From Chloroflexota bacterium (GTDB lineage Bacteria; Chloroflexota; Anaerolineae; Aggregatilineales; Phototrophicaceae), in assembly GCA_026707745.1 (NCBI GenBank), contig JAPOWG010000089.1, forward strand, positions 1-64,000: DNA of 64,000 nt, read 5' to 3'. This document shows, one piece after another, positions 15,787-24,383 of the stretch (position 1 is its first letter; every line of letters starts with the position of its first letter). Under the pieces are notes generated by a model. That model searched no databases. It had not been told where the DNA came from and saw only the letters and a list, made by a program, of their open reading frames with translations. The translations under genes and the position numbers were made by a program.

Positions 15787-18741
15787 ATGCCCAAAGTAGC
15801 TCATATCGTCCGCCGTCGACATGTCCGCAAGCATCGCAAGAGATCCCAGAACCGACGGGCCGCATTTTGGCTTGCGCTGATCGTGGGCGCGCCAGCCCTG
15901 ATCAGTCTATTGCCCTTGATTGCTGCGCTGACGCTGGCTATTTGGCTTTATGCGCAAGCTGCGAGCAGCTTCCCGCCAACGGAAGCGCTTACGGCCCTCG
16001 ACTCCGAAAGAAGTGTAACGCGTTTCTATGATCGCAGCGGCGAGACTGTTATCTATACTGTGCAGGATCCACTCGGGGAAGAGCGGGACCCTGTGACACT
16101 GGAGGGGATTCCCGGTTTCGTCGGCGATCTTACCCTGGCCGCGGAAAATCAAGGCCGCGCGATCGATGCCGGTTCCGATCCAGCGCAAAGCCTGTTACAA
16201 GTTTGGCGCTATATGCTGGGTGTGCCGGTACTCAAGGAAACGGGCATCCTTGACCGCTTGGCGCAAAACGTCTTCTTGCCCAATGCCCGTTCAAGCGGCC
16301 TGGATGATTCTTTGCTGGAGCTGGCGCTGACGGCCGAGAGCAAAAGGCGCTACTCCGCGGATGAACTATTGGAACTGCATCTCAACACGAATTACTACGG
16401 CAATGACGCCTTCGGTATTGAAGCGGCTGCCCGGGTTTATCTGGGTAAATCCGCGGCGGAACTTGATTTGGCGGATGCGGCGCTTCTGGCGGCAATACCT
16501 CTGTCGCCGCGGCAGAATCCAATTGATGATGAACCTAGGGCGCGTCAGCGGGGCGCAGATCTGCTGCGGGAAGCGCTGAACTTGGGATTTATCGACCGGG
16601 CGGCCTATGACGGGGCGTCGACGGCGAGCGCCCGGACGCCAATAGAAAAGATCAATCGACTTCCTGAGATTGCGCCTGAGTTCAACCTGTATGCCCGGCG
16701 GCAGGCGCAAATCATTCTAGACAATTTGGGTTACGATGGCGCTCGGCTTCTAGCGCGCGGTGGCTTGCATATCACGAGCTCGCTTGATCTGGATCTCTAC
16801 TTGCAATCCGATTGCCTGGCGCGCGCGCACTTGCAGCGGTTGCGCGGCGGCTCCAGCGCGGCGGAGACCCCGCGGATCCAGGAAGCGAAATGTATTGCGG
16901 CGCGTGAACTCTTGCCTTTCGCGCCCGTAGCCTCCGCTCCGGACAAGGTCACGACCGTGATACTGGAGGTTGAAAGCGGCGCGATCCTGAGCATGTCGGG
17001 CAATGCTCAACAGGCGACGCGCCAGCCAGGGGTGGTTCTTCAGCCTTTTGTATATATCGAAGGTTTCCTGCGCCGACTGTATACCCCGGCAACCATGGTA
17101 TACGATATTCCGCAGGTGTATCCCGGACAAGCGGATGGGCTCATTTTTACGCCAGCCAACCCTGACGGGCAGTTTCAAGGTCCCTTGAATCTACGCGACG
17201 CTATGTCTGCCGCGCTGCTGCCGCCTGCTGTTCAAGTCGCCAATAGCCGCGGAATGGGGCAAGTCATTCGCACTGCCCATAGACTGGGATTCAATAGCCT
17301 GGACGAAAACCGGATCAACCTCGTTATCCTCGAGCGCGGTGGCGAGGTCTCTGTTCTGGATACGGGTTATGCCTACAGCGTGCTGGCGGCAATGGGTGTG
17401 ATGCGCGGGCTGCCGACAGAGCCTGTTGGCGCCGGTTATCGCGGGCAGGATCCTGTCGCTATCTTGAGAATCGCAGATGCCCAGGACAACGTGCTTTGGC
17501 AATACGCGGGCCCGCAGGAGGGATCGAACGCGACTCCCGTGATCGAACCGAGCCTGGCATATTTGGTCAATGATGTCCTGGCCGATGAAACATCCCGACA
17601 GCGCATTCTGGATCGGGCGGACGAAGCGCTGCAAGTTGCGAGTCCCGCCGCTGTTATAGACGGTTTGAGCGCCGACCGGCGTGACAGTTGGACTGTTGGA
17701 TACACGCCAGAAATTGTGGTGGCTGTGAACGTCGCGCGTGAAGACGGAACATCGATGGGTTTGGAGCACTACGATCGCGCCGGTTCGGCGCCAATTTGGC
17801 GCGCGCTGTTGGATTATGTGACCGAGAGAGACGATCTGCCGGCAAGGGATTGGCCAAGGCCCGCAGATATTGAAGAGTTTCTTGTCTGCGAGATTTCGGG
17901 TCAGTTGCCCCCCGCGACCGATCATTGTCCGACGCGCCGGGAAATCGTTCCGGCCGGCACATCCTTAGGTCGTGATACATTGTGGCAAACCGTCGAGATC
18001 AATAGCCTGACGGGGCAATTGGCGACGGTGACAACACCGGAAAATCAAAGGCGCGAGGCGGTTTATTTCCTGCCGCCCGATGACATCATCGACTGGTGGA
18101 TCGCAGACGGCAGACCGTTGCCGCCGAGCAGCTTTGGGGGCGATGGAGTAAACGCCGAGGCGCCGGTCGCCCAATTGCTTCAGCCTTCGGACTTTGCCTA
18201 CGTCGGCGGGCTCGTGGAGATTGCCGGGAGTATCAAGGCAGAGGGCGCGCTCCATTACGCGCTGGAATACGGCGCTGGCGTCAACCCGAAAGAATGGATT
18301 GAGATCATCGGAGTAAGCGCGCCGGCGACTTCAGTGGATCTGAGGAGCGCCTGGGATACAACCGAACTGCACGGTGTCTATACTTTGAAATTGACCGCGC
18401 TCATGGATGATGGCAGAACCTTTACCGATACCAGACAGGTGACTCTAGACAATACGCCGCCGACTGTAGAGCTGCGGATGAGTGACGACGCGTCTGAGGT
18501 GAAGTATCCGGCGCAGCGTGTCATTTCCTTGCTGGCGGATGCCAGCGACAATTTGGCGATCGAGCGCGTCGAGTTCTATCAAGATGCCGAGTTGCTGGGT
18601 GTCGACCGCGATTGGCCCTACGGTTTCGAATACGAAATCCTCGGCGCGGGTACCGTGAATTTCGTCGCGCTGGCCTTCGACCAAGTTGGGAACAGCGCCG
18701 ATTCAGTCTTTCTCGCCACAATAACTGATACAGGCTTATAG
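15787..18741 (+). CDS. class A PBP-like protein with lost transpeptidase motifs (pseudo-PBP)
   Basis: 984 residues. A basic N-terminus and one membrane span (residues 31-57) precede a GT51 glycosyltransferase-like domain (LTLAAENQG near 115; ESKRRYSADELLELHLNTNY near 183; YGNDAFGIEAAARVYLGK). A penicillin-binding transpeptidase-like domain follows (about 390-660). The C-terminus holds two Ig-like domains (about 785-980). The usual SxxK (PGSxFKPF) reads QPGVVLQPF near 413-421, so Ser and Lys are both lost. SxN reads SAALLPPA near 473, and KTG reads GLSADRRDSW near 624. The GT51 STITQQ motif is also not recognisable. It is probably catalytically dead for cross-linking and may be a structural or regulatory envelope protein. 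Synthesis of glycan strands is doubtful too. Confidence 0.8.
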   Translation: MPKVAHIVRRRHVRKHRKRSQNRRAAFWLALIVGAPALISLLPLIAALTLAIWLYAQAASSFPPTEALTALDSERSVTRFYDRSGETVIYTVQDPLGEERDPVTLEGIPGFVGDLTLAAENQGRAIDAGSDPAQSLLQVWRYMLGVPVLKETGILDRLAQNVFLPNARSSGLDDSLLELALTAESKRRYSADELLELHLNTNYYGNDAFGIEAAARVYLGKSAAELDLADAALLAAIPLSPRQNPIDDEPRARQRGADLLREALNLGFIDRAAYDGASTASARTPIEKINRLPEIAPEFNLYARRQAQIILDNLGYDGARLLARGGLHITSSLDLDLYLQSDCLARAHLQRLRGGSSAAETPRIQEAKCIAARELLPFAPVASAPDKVTTVILEVESGAILSMSGNAQQATRQPGVVLQPFVYIEGFLRRLYTPATMVYDIPQVYPGQADGLIFTPANPDGQFQGPLNLRDAMSAALLPPAVQVANSRGMGQVIRTAHRLGFNSLDENRINLVILERGGEVSVLDTGYAYSVLAAMGVMRGLPTEPVGAGYRGQDPVAILRIADAQDNVLWQYAGPQEGSNATPVIEPSLAYLVNDVLADETSRQRILDRADEALQVASPAAVIDGLSADRRDSWTVGYTPEIVVAVNVAREDGTSMGLEHYDRAGSAPIWRALLDYVTERDDLPARDWPRPADIEEFLVCEISGQLPPATDHCPTRREIVPAGTSLGRDTLWQTVEINSLTGQLATVTTPENQRREAVYFLPPDDIIDWWIADGRPLPPSSFGGDGVNAEAPVAQLLQPSDFAYVGGLVEIAGSIKAEGALHYALEYGAGVNPKEWIEIIGVSAPATSVDLRSAWDTTELHGVYTLKLTALMDDGRTFTDTRQVTLDNTPPTVELRMSDDASEVKYPAQRVISLLADASDNLAIERVEFYQDAELLGVDRDWPYGFEYEILGAGTVNFVALAFDQVGNSADSVFLATITDTGL

Positions 18742-18869
18742 CTGACTTCACTAGAGAACGCAGTCTGTTTGAATCATCTTTAGCCTTGATCCGCTAATAG
18801 TTTACTAGTACGAAAATATAATGATATGATAGTTTGCAGTGATACGTAATCGAGCAAAGCCAGCGCTTG

Positions 18870-20738
18870 ATGCTTTTGAAGCCCGCCTCAAAAACTAGTG
18901 GTCAAAGAACCGGATTCCAAGTGTGGTTGATGCCGCTGCTAGCGCTTATTCCTCTTGGACTTACTGTATATCTAGGCCAATTCAGTCGCTTAATGTCTGA
19001 TGACTATTGTATTGTTGCTGTGGGGAGAGACCTGGGCGCCTGGGGCAGTATGGCGCACTGGTTTAATCACTGGAGTTCAAGCTACAGTCTCTTTTTCTTG
19101 CAGGGGTTGTTGGCGCCGATGGACACGCTTGTCCCTGCAATAGCCCCGACTCTGATTATAGCTTTGTGGTTCCCTGGAGTATATTTCCTGTCGCGTCAGT
19201 TGTTTGCGCCTTTCAAAGATAGGGTGAATCACTGGCGATCAACTGTTACAGTTTCCGCGTTGGCGATAACCGCTGCAATTCATGCGCTATTTACTCTGCA
19301 ATCCATTTATTGGGCGGGAGCGAGCATTGCAAGTCTCATACCTCTTGCGGCGTTTATCATGGGAATAGTTTTCGCGATCCGGCTGGCAACTCAACGCGTA
19401 TCTAAGAGTTCAATGCTGAAAGGATTGATTGCTGTAGCTGGCATATGTTTTTTTACTGCTGGCATGGAAGAGATGTTCCTTGTATTTCAGACGGTGCTTC
19501 TCGCACAATGTTTATTCTTGGCTGTAATCTTTTACTTTAAGTTTTCTCATCGTCGCTTGCTCATTATCGTCGGGGCGGCTTTGTTCGCTACCTTGGTCAG
19601 TTTGGCGATACAGCTTGCATCAGGCGGTGTTGCGATTCGGGCAGCCTACATTATCGAGGAATATGGCGAACCCAATCGATCATTGTCGCATTTGGCCTCC
19701 GAAACTGTCTCCAGGACCTTCCATTTTGTAAGCGCTCCGAATGTATTTCAGGGAATCTTACTGCTGTTGTTCTTGGGGATTCTTCTGAATCTCATGGGAC
19801 AATTGCCGCTTCAATCGAAGCGTCCTCCGATCCGCATAAGGGTGGCGCCGCGTATGTTGGTGTTTGGTCTCGTAATACAAGTAGCGTTTGCGCCGTTGCT
19901 CTGGCTGCATGTCAGCGACAATCGTGAGATTCTGGGACTCTTCAGTGTTCGTTTTGCGACCTTAATTGTACTCAACTTGGCTTTGATTGTGCTTTTTGTG
20001 GTTGCCTTGCGATTTTGTCGTCGTATCAACATGGCATTAAGCGGGGGGGATGTTGGCTTATTATTGATATGGCTATCGCTCGCGTTTGGAATAGTTATTG
20101 CCTTCCTGATGATAGTGATACGCACGGAGATCTTCAATGAAAAGGCGCGACTATATTTGTCAGCGACTGCGGCGCTGTTTTTGATCTTAATCGTTCATCA
20201 GTTGCTATCCGCGTCTCCTTCGAGTATGACGCTCCGATATGGCTGGTTAGCATTTCTGCTCTTTGGCAGTGGCATCGTCTGCGCACTTGCCTTGGTCTTC
20301 GTCGCCTTGTATGGCCGTGGATTCGCAACTGCGAGGATTCTGACACCGGTGGCATTTCTGTTGGTCATGCCGGGGCTGATTTGGGGCTTGTATTTGGGCC
20401 ACATTATCAGATGCAGCGTCACTGACGCTATAGAAAGCAAACGGTGGTTGCGAATTCTGAGGGTGGCGTGTTTGTCGGTGATTTTAATCATCGGCGGACA
20501 CATCGTCGGCGCTAACGCCGCGCTGATTTCCGATTTTCAGCAGTACGCGAGAGAGTGGGACGAGCGGCATCAGTCAATCATTAAGCAGCGAGATGAGGGC
20601 CAGTTACGAATTGAGGTCTTGCCATTGACCTTCAATCTCTCCGCCTTTATGCACGTTTCGACATTGGACGAAAGCCCAAGTGACGAATGCGCCCAAATGT
20701 ATTATGGTGTGGAATCGATCAAGGTGATCAAATCCTGA
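18870..20738 (+). CDS. multi-span membrane protein, paralog 2 (DUF6056-like)
   Basis: 622 residues from ATG 18870. It has about 12 hydrophobic segments. GQFSRLMSDDYCIVAVGRDL follows the first span, then WFNHWSSSYSLFFLQ. Late in the protein come GRGFATARILTPVAF and MPGLIWGLYLGHII, followed by REWDERHQSIIKQRDEG near the C-terminus. The gene is noticeably richer in A and T than its neighbours, and the 128 bases before it are AT-rich with TATAAT at 18817, although no good -35 is seen. The paralog at 20832 follows in the same direction after 93 bases. The layout suggests a GT-C-like enzyme or transporter acting on cell-surface glycans or lipids; this is inference. Confidence 0.6.
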   Translation: MLLKPASKTSGQRTGFQVWLMPLLALIPLGLTVYLGQFSRLMSDDYCIVAVGRDLGAWGSMAHWFNHWSSSYSLFFLQGLLAPMDTLVPAIAPTLIIALWFPGVYFLSRQLFAPFKDRVNHWRSTVTVSALAITAAIHALFTLQSIYWAGASIASLIPLAAFIMGIVFAIRLATQRVSKSSMLKGLIAVAGICFFTAGMEEMFLVFQTVLLAQCLFLAVIFYFKFSHRRLLIIVGAALFATLVSLAIQLASGGVAIRAAYIIEEYGEPNRSLSHLASETVSRTFHFVSAPNVFQGILLLLFLGILLNLMGQLPLQSKRPPIRIRVAPRMLVFGLVIQVAFAPLLWLHVSDNREILGLFSVRFATLIVLNLALIVLFVVALRFCRRINMALSGGDVGLLLIWLSLAFGIVIAFLMIVIRTEIFNEKARLYLSATAALFLILIVHQLLSASPSSMTLRYGWLAFLLFGSGIVCALALVFVALYGRGFATARILTPVAFLLVMPGLIWGLYLGHIIRCSVTDAIESKRWLRILRVACLSVILIIGGHIVGANAALISDFQQYAREWDERHQSIIKQRDEGQLRIEVLPLTFNLSAFMHVSTLDESPSDECAQMYYGVESIKVIKS

Positions 20739-20831
20739 GCTAAACCGCGCGTTTGGATGAATGTTGCCCGCCGGTCACTAGTTTTCGTCAGGTAGCGGCG
20801 GGGTCCGGAATATGAAACGATTAGGTTCGAC

Positions 20832-22652
20832 ATGACTTTCGGGCGCTATTCGATCCTTCGCGTGATCGTCCTTGTGTTGGCGTTGTCTCTGCTGGTCTTC
20901 ATAATTCTCGGCCAATTCAGTCGGCTGATGTCCGACGACTATTGCGCGATCGCCGTCGGTCGGGAGATGGGCGCTTGGCGGGGGACCCTCTACTGGTTCA
21001 ACAACTGGGCGGGGAGCTACGCCAATTTCTTCCTCAAGAGCGCTATTGCCCCGCTTGATGAATTGCTGCCACGGTATACTCCGGCAACCATTATCATTAT
21101 TTGGACGCTGGGCGCTTTCTGGCTGGCAGGGTCTATCTTGAAAGGGTTGGGATTGCGCCCGCGCCGGCTCGGCGCGACAGCAATTGCTGTCGCTCTGGTA
21201 ACAGCCAGCTTAAACGCATTCTATTCCCCACAGTCCTATTACTGGTTTGCCGCGAGCACGCACTACGCTCTACCGCTGGCCTTGCTTACGGTTTACCTGG
21301 CGCTGTGCGCGCATGTGCTGCTACGGGGCGTCGATGCGCGGGTAGTTCGCTGCGCGTTCGCCGGTGCTCTTCTGTGCTTTTGTACAGCGGGCGCCTCGGA
21401 AATCTTTGTCGCATTCCAACTGACATTGATGTCGCTTTTTCTGCTGCCGATCGTCGTGTTTTGGCGAAGCGGAAAGATGCGACGTTTTGCCATTGTTGTG
21501 GGGGCTGGATGGATTGCGACACTCGTCGGATTCCTGCTTCAGGTGATGTCTCCCGGGCTGGCTGCGCGGGCAGCCGTAGACGCCGCCCGATTTGGTCACG
21601 CGATTCGCGATGCGTCAGATCTTGTGGCGGCTACGCTAGGCCAAACTTTCCAACTACTCGGACATCCTCCCGCTTTTGCCGGCTTCATGTTACTTTTCTG
21701 CGTTTCCTTTCTTGTTGTTCGTTTTAGTTTTCGACCGCAAGCGTCGACAAGCGAGTTAAGATCTACCCGGCTGGCAATACGCGAGATGTGGATCGGGCTT
21801 GTTTTTCAGTTGCTTTGGATACCTTTGCTTTGGACTCACGCGAGCGACGATCTCCGCTTTTTCGGGCGCTTCAGCGCCGCTTATTCGCTGGTCATCGCGC
21901 TCAATTTTGTCTTGATTGTCGGCTTCTCGGTCGCAATTCAGCAGCGTGACCGCTTAAATCGATGGTTGAGCGAAGCGCCGACCGCCAACTTGAAGGTCAT
22001 CAGCTTGGTTCTATTGATCGTGGCGCTGCTTTTCGCCCTGACTCAGGCGCGCAGCATTCACTATCGCGCAGCAAGTTTCCTGTTCACGAGCGCAATTAGC
22101 CTCCTGTATGTTGGGACCGGGCAATTAGCTACGGCTACCAAACTCCCGCAGATCCGACGACTTCATTGCATGGCGCTATTCGCGCTGGTCACTGCGCTGT
22201 TTTCGCTGGCGGCTATTGTATTCACGGCGCTGATTGGGCGCGGCTTCGTGGATGCGCGCATTTTGGCGCCGGCATCGTTTACACTGGTTTTTCCAGGATT
22301 GCTCTGGGGAGCGCTGTACGGGATCGCGCTCGGACAGATTGCGCAATTGAAGAATACTGGCTCGATTTTCCCCGTCCGTCTTTGCTTGACGCTTGCGGTG
22401 TTGATCACGCTTGGTATTGTGATCGGCAACGGGACTTTGATCCCCAGCTTTCAACGATACGCGAGTGAATGGGATGCGCGGCATCAGCAGATCCTGTCGC
22501 TGCGAGATGCCGGCCATCGTTCGGTAGAGGTTGCGCCTCTTGAGTTTGATTTGGCAGACTATATTGGAGTAACCACGCTAGGCCGAGATCCTTCTAATCG
22601 CTGCGCCGTACGCTACTATGACCTGGCTGCTATTGCGGTAATCGAGCCTTAG
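20832..22652 (+). CDS. multi-span membrane protein, paralog 3 (DUF6056-like)
   Basis: 606 residues. It is closest to paralog 2: GQFSRLMSDDYCAIAVGREM, WFNNWAGSYANFFL, APLDELLPRYTPATIII, GRGFVDARILAPASF, FPGLLWGALYG and SEWDARHQQILSLRDAGH align in order. About 12 spans alternate with short loops; the final 60 residues are hydrophilic and end with VRYYDLAAIAVIEP, like the VESIKVIK end of paralog 2. The acidic SDDYC loop right after span 1 is the only invariant charged site that looks catalytic. Tandem position with paralog 2, and GT39-like genes behind, suggest one functional unit with duplicated specificity. Confidence 0.62.
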   Translation: MTFGRYSILRVIVLVLALSLLVFIILGQFSRLMSDDYCAIAVGREMGAWRGTLYWFNNWAGSYANFFLKSAIAPLDELLPRYTPATIIIIWTLGAFWLAGSILKGLGLRPRRLGATAIAVALVTASLNAFYSPQSYYWFAASTHYALPLALLTVYLALCAHVLLRGVDARVVRCAFAGALLCFCTAGASEIFVAFQLTLMSLFLLPIVVFWRSGKMRRFAIVVGAGWIATLVGFLLQVMSPGLAARAAVDAARFGHAIRDASDLVAATLGQTFQLLGHPPAFAGFMLLFCVSFLVVRFSFRPQASTSELRSTRLAIREMWIGLVFQLLWIPLLWTHASDDLRFFGRFSAAYSLVIALNFVLIVGFSVAIQQRDRLNRWLSEAPTANLKVISLVLLIVALLFALTQARSIHYRAASFLFTSAISLLYVGTGQLATATKLPQIRRLHCMALFALVTALFSLAAIVFTALIGRGFVDARILAPASFTLVFPGLLWGALYGIALGQIAQLKNTGSIFPVRLCLTLAVLITLGIVIGNGTLIPSFQRYASEWDARHQQILSLRDAGHRSVEVAPLEFDLADYIGVTTLGRDPSNRCAVRYYDLAAIAVIEP

Positions 22653-22727
22653 CGCGCGGCGAGCGCCCGGTCAGCCCTGCTTTTCTCCCAAGGTTTTGGT
22701 ACTATTGCCTGGCTGTTCCTCTATTGT

Positions 22728-22814
22728 GATAAAGCCGCTTGCTCATGCAAGGAGAGGGATTGTTGTTTTGTGTGAGCGCGCCGGGACGATTCGCCGGTTA
22801 CGCGCCGAGCGGCT
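22728..22814 (+). repeat. dispersed repeat family R, copy B
   Basis: Starts GATAAAGCCGCTTGCTCATGCAAG and ends GCCGGTTACGCGCCGAGCGGCT, like copy A at 8389. The central stem is less perfect (GCTCATGCAA against TTGTGTGAGC). It separates the three-paralog unit from the GT39-like pair and ends 15 bases before the next start codon. Confidence 0.75.
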
Positions 22815-22829
22815 GGTATCGGATGCCGA

Positions 22830-24356
22830 ATGGCGACACTTCGAGCCCTGCTGTTGCGAGTAGAATACGGTTACACGTGGGCAACGCAAAGCTGGATGCC
22901 AGCTGTGGTCGTGGTCCTGGTGACTTTTGCTCTCGCGACGCAACTATTGGACGATTATCCGATATTGCCTGACGGTTTGCGTTCGATTGCCACGGCGGGT
23001 GGTCTCGAAGCCGAGTCGGATCTGCGGTCGGTATTTGAGAAACTGACAGGCGTCAGTCAACAGCATGTGCCGGGATACTTCCTGGCGCTTTTTGTCTGGG
23101 GAAAAATCGCCGGGTGGGATCCGCTGCTCCTGCGGACGCTCTCCGTCTTTTTCGGCATCTTGAGCCTGGCGCTCATTTTTCGTTTGGGAAGGGATTTTGT
23201 TTCGCGGGAAGCTGGGTTTTTCTCGATTGTGATGTTGGCGTCTTTGTCGTTTTACAACCTCTGGTATTTGCCGGTTCGCATGTACACCCTGTTTGTAGCG
23301 ACCGGACTCTGGCTCCTTTGGATTTACTTGCGCGCTGTCGTACACAACAGGGCATCGCCTGGGCATTACGCCTTCTTGTTCCTGGCTTGTATATTGTTTT
23401 TGTATTCGCAGATCTTCAGTTTGGCGGTGGGTCTGGGTCTGGCGTTCCATCATCTCTTTTTTGTAGCCAAGTCACGTCATTGGCTATTTGTTGCGGGGGC
23501 AGGAGCGCTCGCTGGCGTCTTGTTCCTGCCTTGGTTGAGCACGCTTCTGACAGGTACGGCCGAAATCGTGGGCGGAGAGTTTGGAGACATCCGCATCCTC
23601 AGCCCGGTCGAGACAGTGACTACGATTCTAAGTTTGTCAATGAATGCCAGCATACTCTTTCTTGGATTGCTGGCGCTTTCGGTCAGGCAAGTATTGAACA
23701 AAGACCGGGCGTCTCTGGCGTTGTGGACGATCTTGATAGTCGCCATCGCGTTTTACGTAGCCGTCAATCTGGCTACCGGCGCCATAGATCTCCATCGGTC
23801 GCGCTATTTCGTAGTGCTCTTCCCCTTGATTATTTTGCTTCTCAACGTCGGGCTGGCGCAATTGAATCGGTGGAAGCTGGTCTCTTTGGGCATATTGCTG
23901 TTTTGGATTGCCAGCGGACTTTTGTACCAGCGCCGGGTCGGCGCCGATATTTTCGTGCGGTCCTACAATACGATTCCCGTTCATCTGATAGAGCGGCATC
24001 TGCGCGAAGATTTGGAGCCAGAAGATTTGCTAGCTGGCTGGTCGGGCGGGCTCAGTTTTGCATATCGCACTCCCTACGGCGGCGTCATCGATTATTACTT
24101 TGCCGATGATGCGATAGACATAGATATTCAGCATACCTATGTATTGCAACAGCTTGACGACGAAGAAATCAGCGCGACATTGGCAGAACGGTTTGCCGGA
24201 TACAGACGTATCTGGTTGACCTATGAATTGGACAATATCGCTCGATTCCACAAGCTCTATCAGGACGCGCTGGCGTTTGCTCATGTGCGGTGCTTACGCG
24301 ACAAGACGCTGGCAAAGGTCTCCATCGAGCTTTATCAGCGCCCGGGCTGCGACTAG
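22830..24356 (+). CDS. GT39/PMT-like membrane glycosyltransferase, copy 1
   Basis: 508 residues with about 10-12 spans. After the first span the sequence has LLDDYPILPDGLRSIATAG, then QQHVPGYFLALFVWGKIAGW, then FRLGRDFVSREAGFFSIVMLASLSFYN and YLPVRMYTLFV. This order fits GT-C enzymes of the GT39 / ArnT-like group, which transfer sugars from polyprenyl-phosphate donors outside the membrane; the DDYP acids in the first loop are the likely catalytic site. The C-terminal 130 residues form a soluble domain (YNTIPVHLIERHL, GWSGGLSF, RIWLTYELDNIARFHKLYQDAL). The neighbour at 24384 is a close homologue. Donor and acceptor are unknown. Confidence 0.75.
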   Translation: MATLRALLLRVEYGYTWATQSWMPAVVVVLVTFALATQLLDDYPILPDGLRSIATAGGLEAESDLRSVFEKLTGVSQQHVPGYFLALFVWGKIAGWDPLLLRTLSVFFGILSLALIFRLGRDFVSREAGFFSIVMLASLSFYNLWYLPVRMYTLFVATGLWLLWIYLRAVVHNRASPGHYAFLFLACILFLYSQIFSLAVGLGLAFHHLFFVAKSRHWLFVAGAGALAGVLFLPWLSTLLTGTAEIVGGEFGDIRILSPVETVTTILSLSMNASILFLGLLALSVRQVLNKDRASLALWTILIVAIAFYVAVNLATGAIDLHRSRYFVVLFPLIILLLNVGLAQLNRWKLVSLGILLFWIASGLLYQRRVGADIFVRSYNTIPVHLIERHLREDLEPEDLLAGWSGGLSFAYRTPYGGVIDYYFADDAIDIDIQHTYVLQQLDDEEISATLAERFAGYRRIWLTYELDNIARFHKLYQDALAFAHVRCLRDKTLAKVSIELYQRPGCD

Positions 24357-24383
24357 CGCATTCGAGGCTGGGAAGAACTTTTG

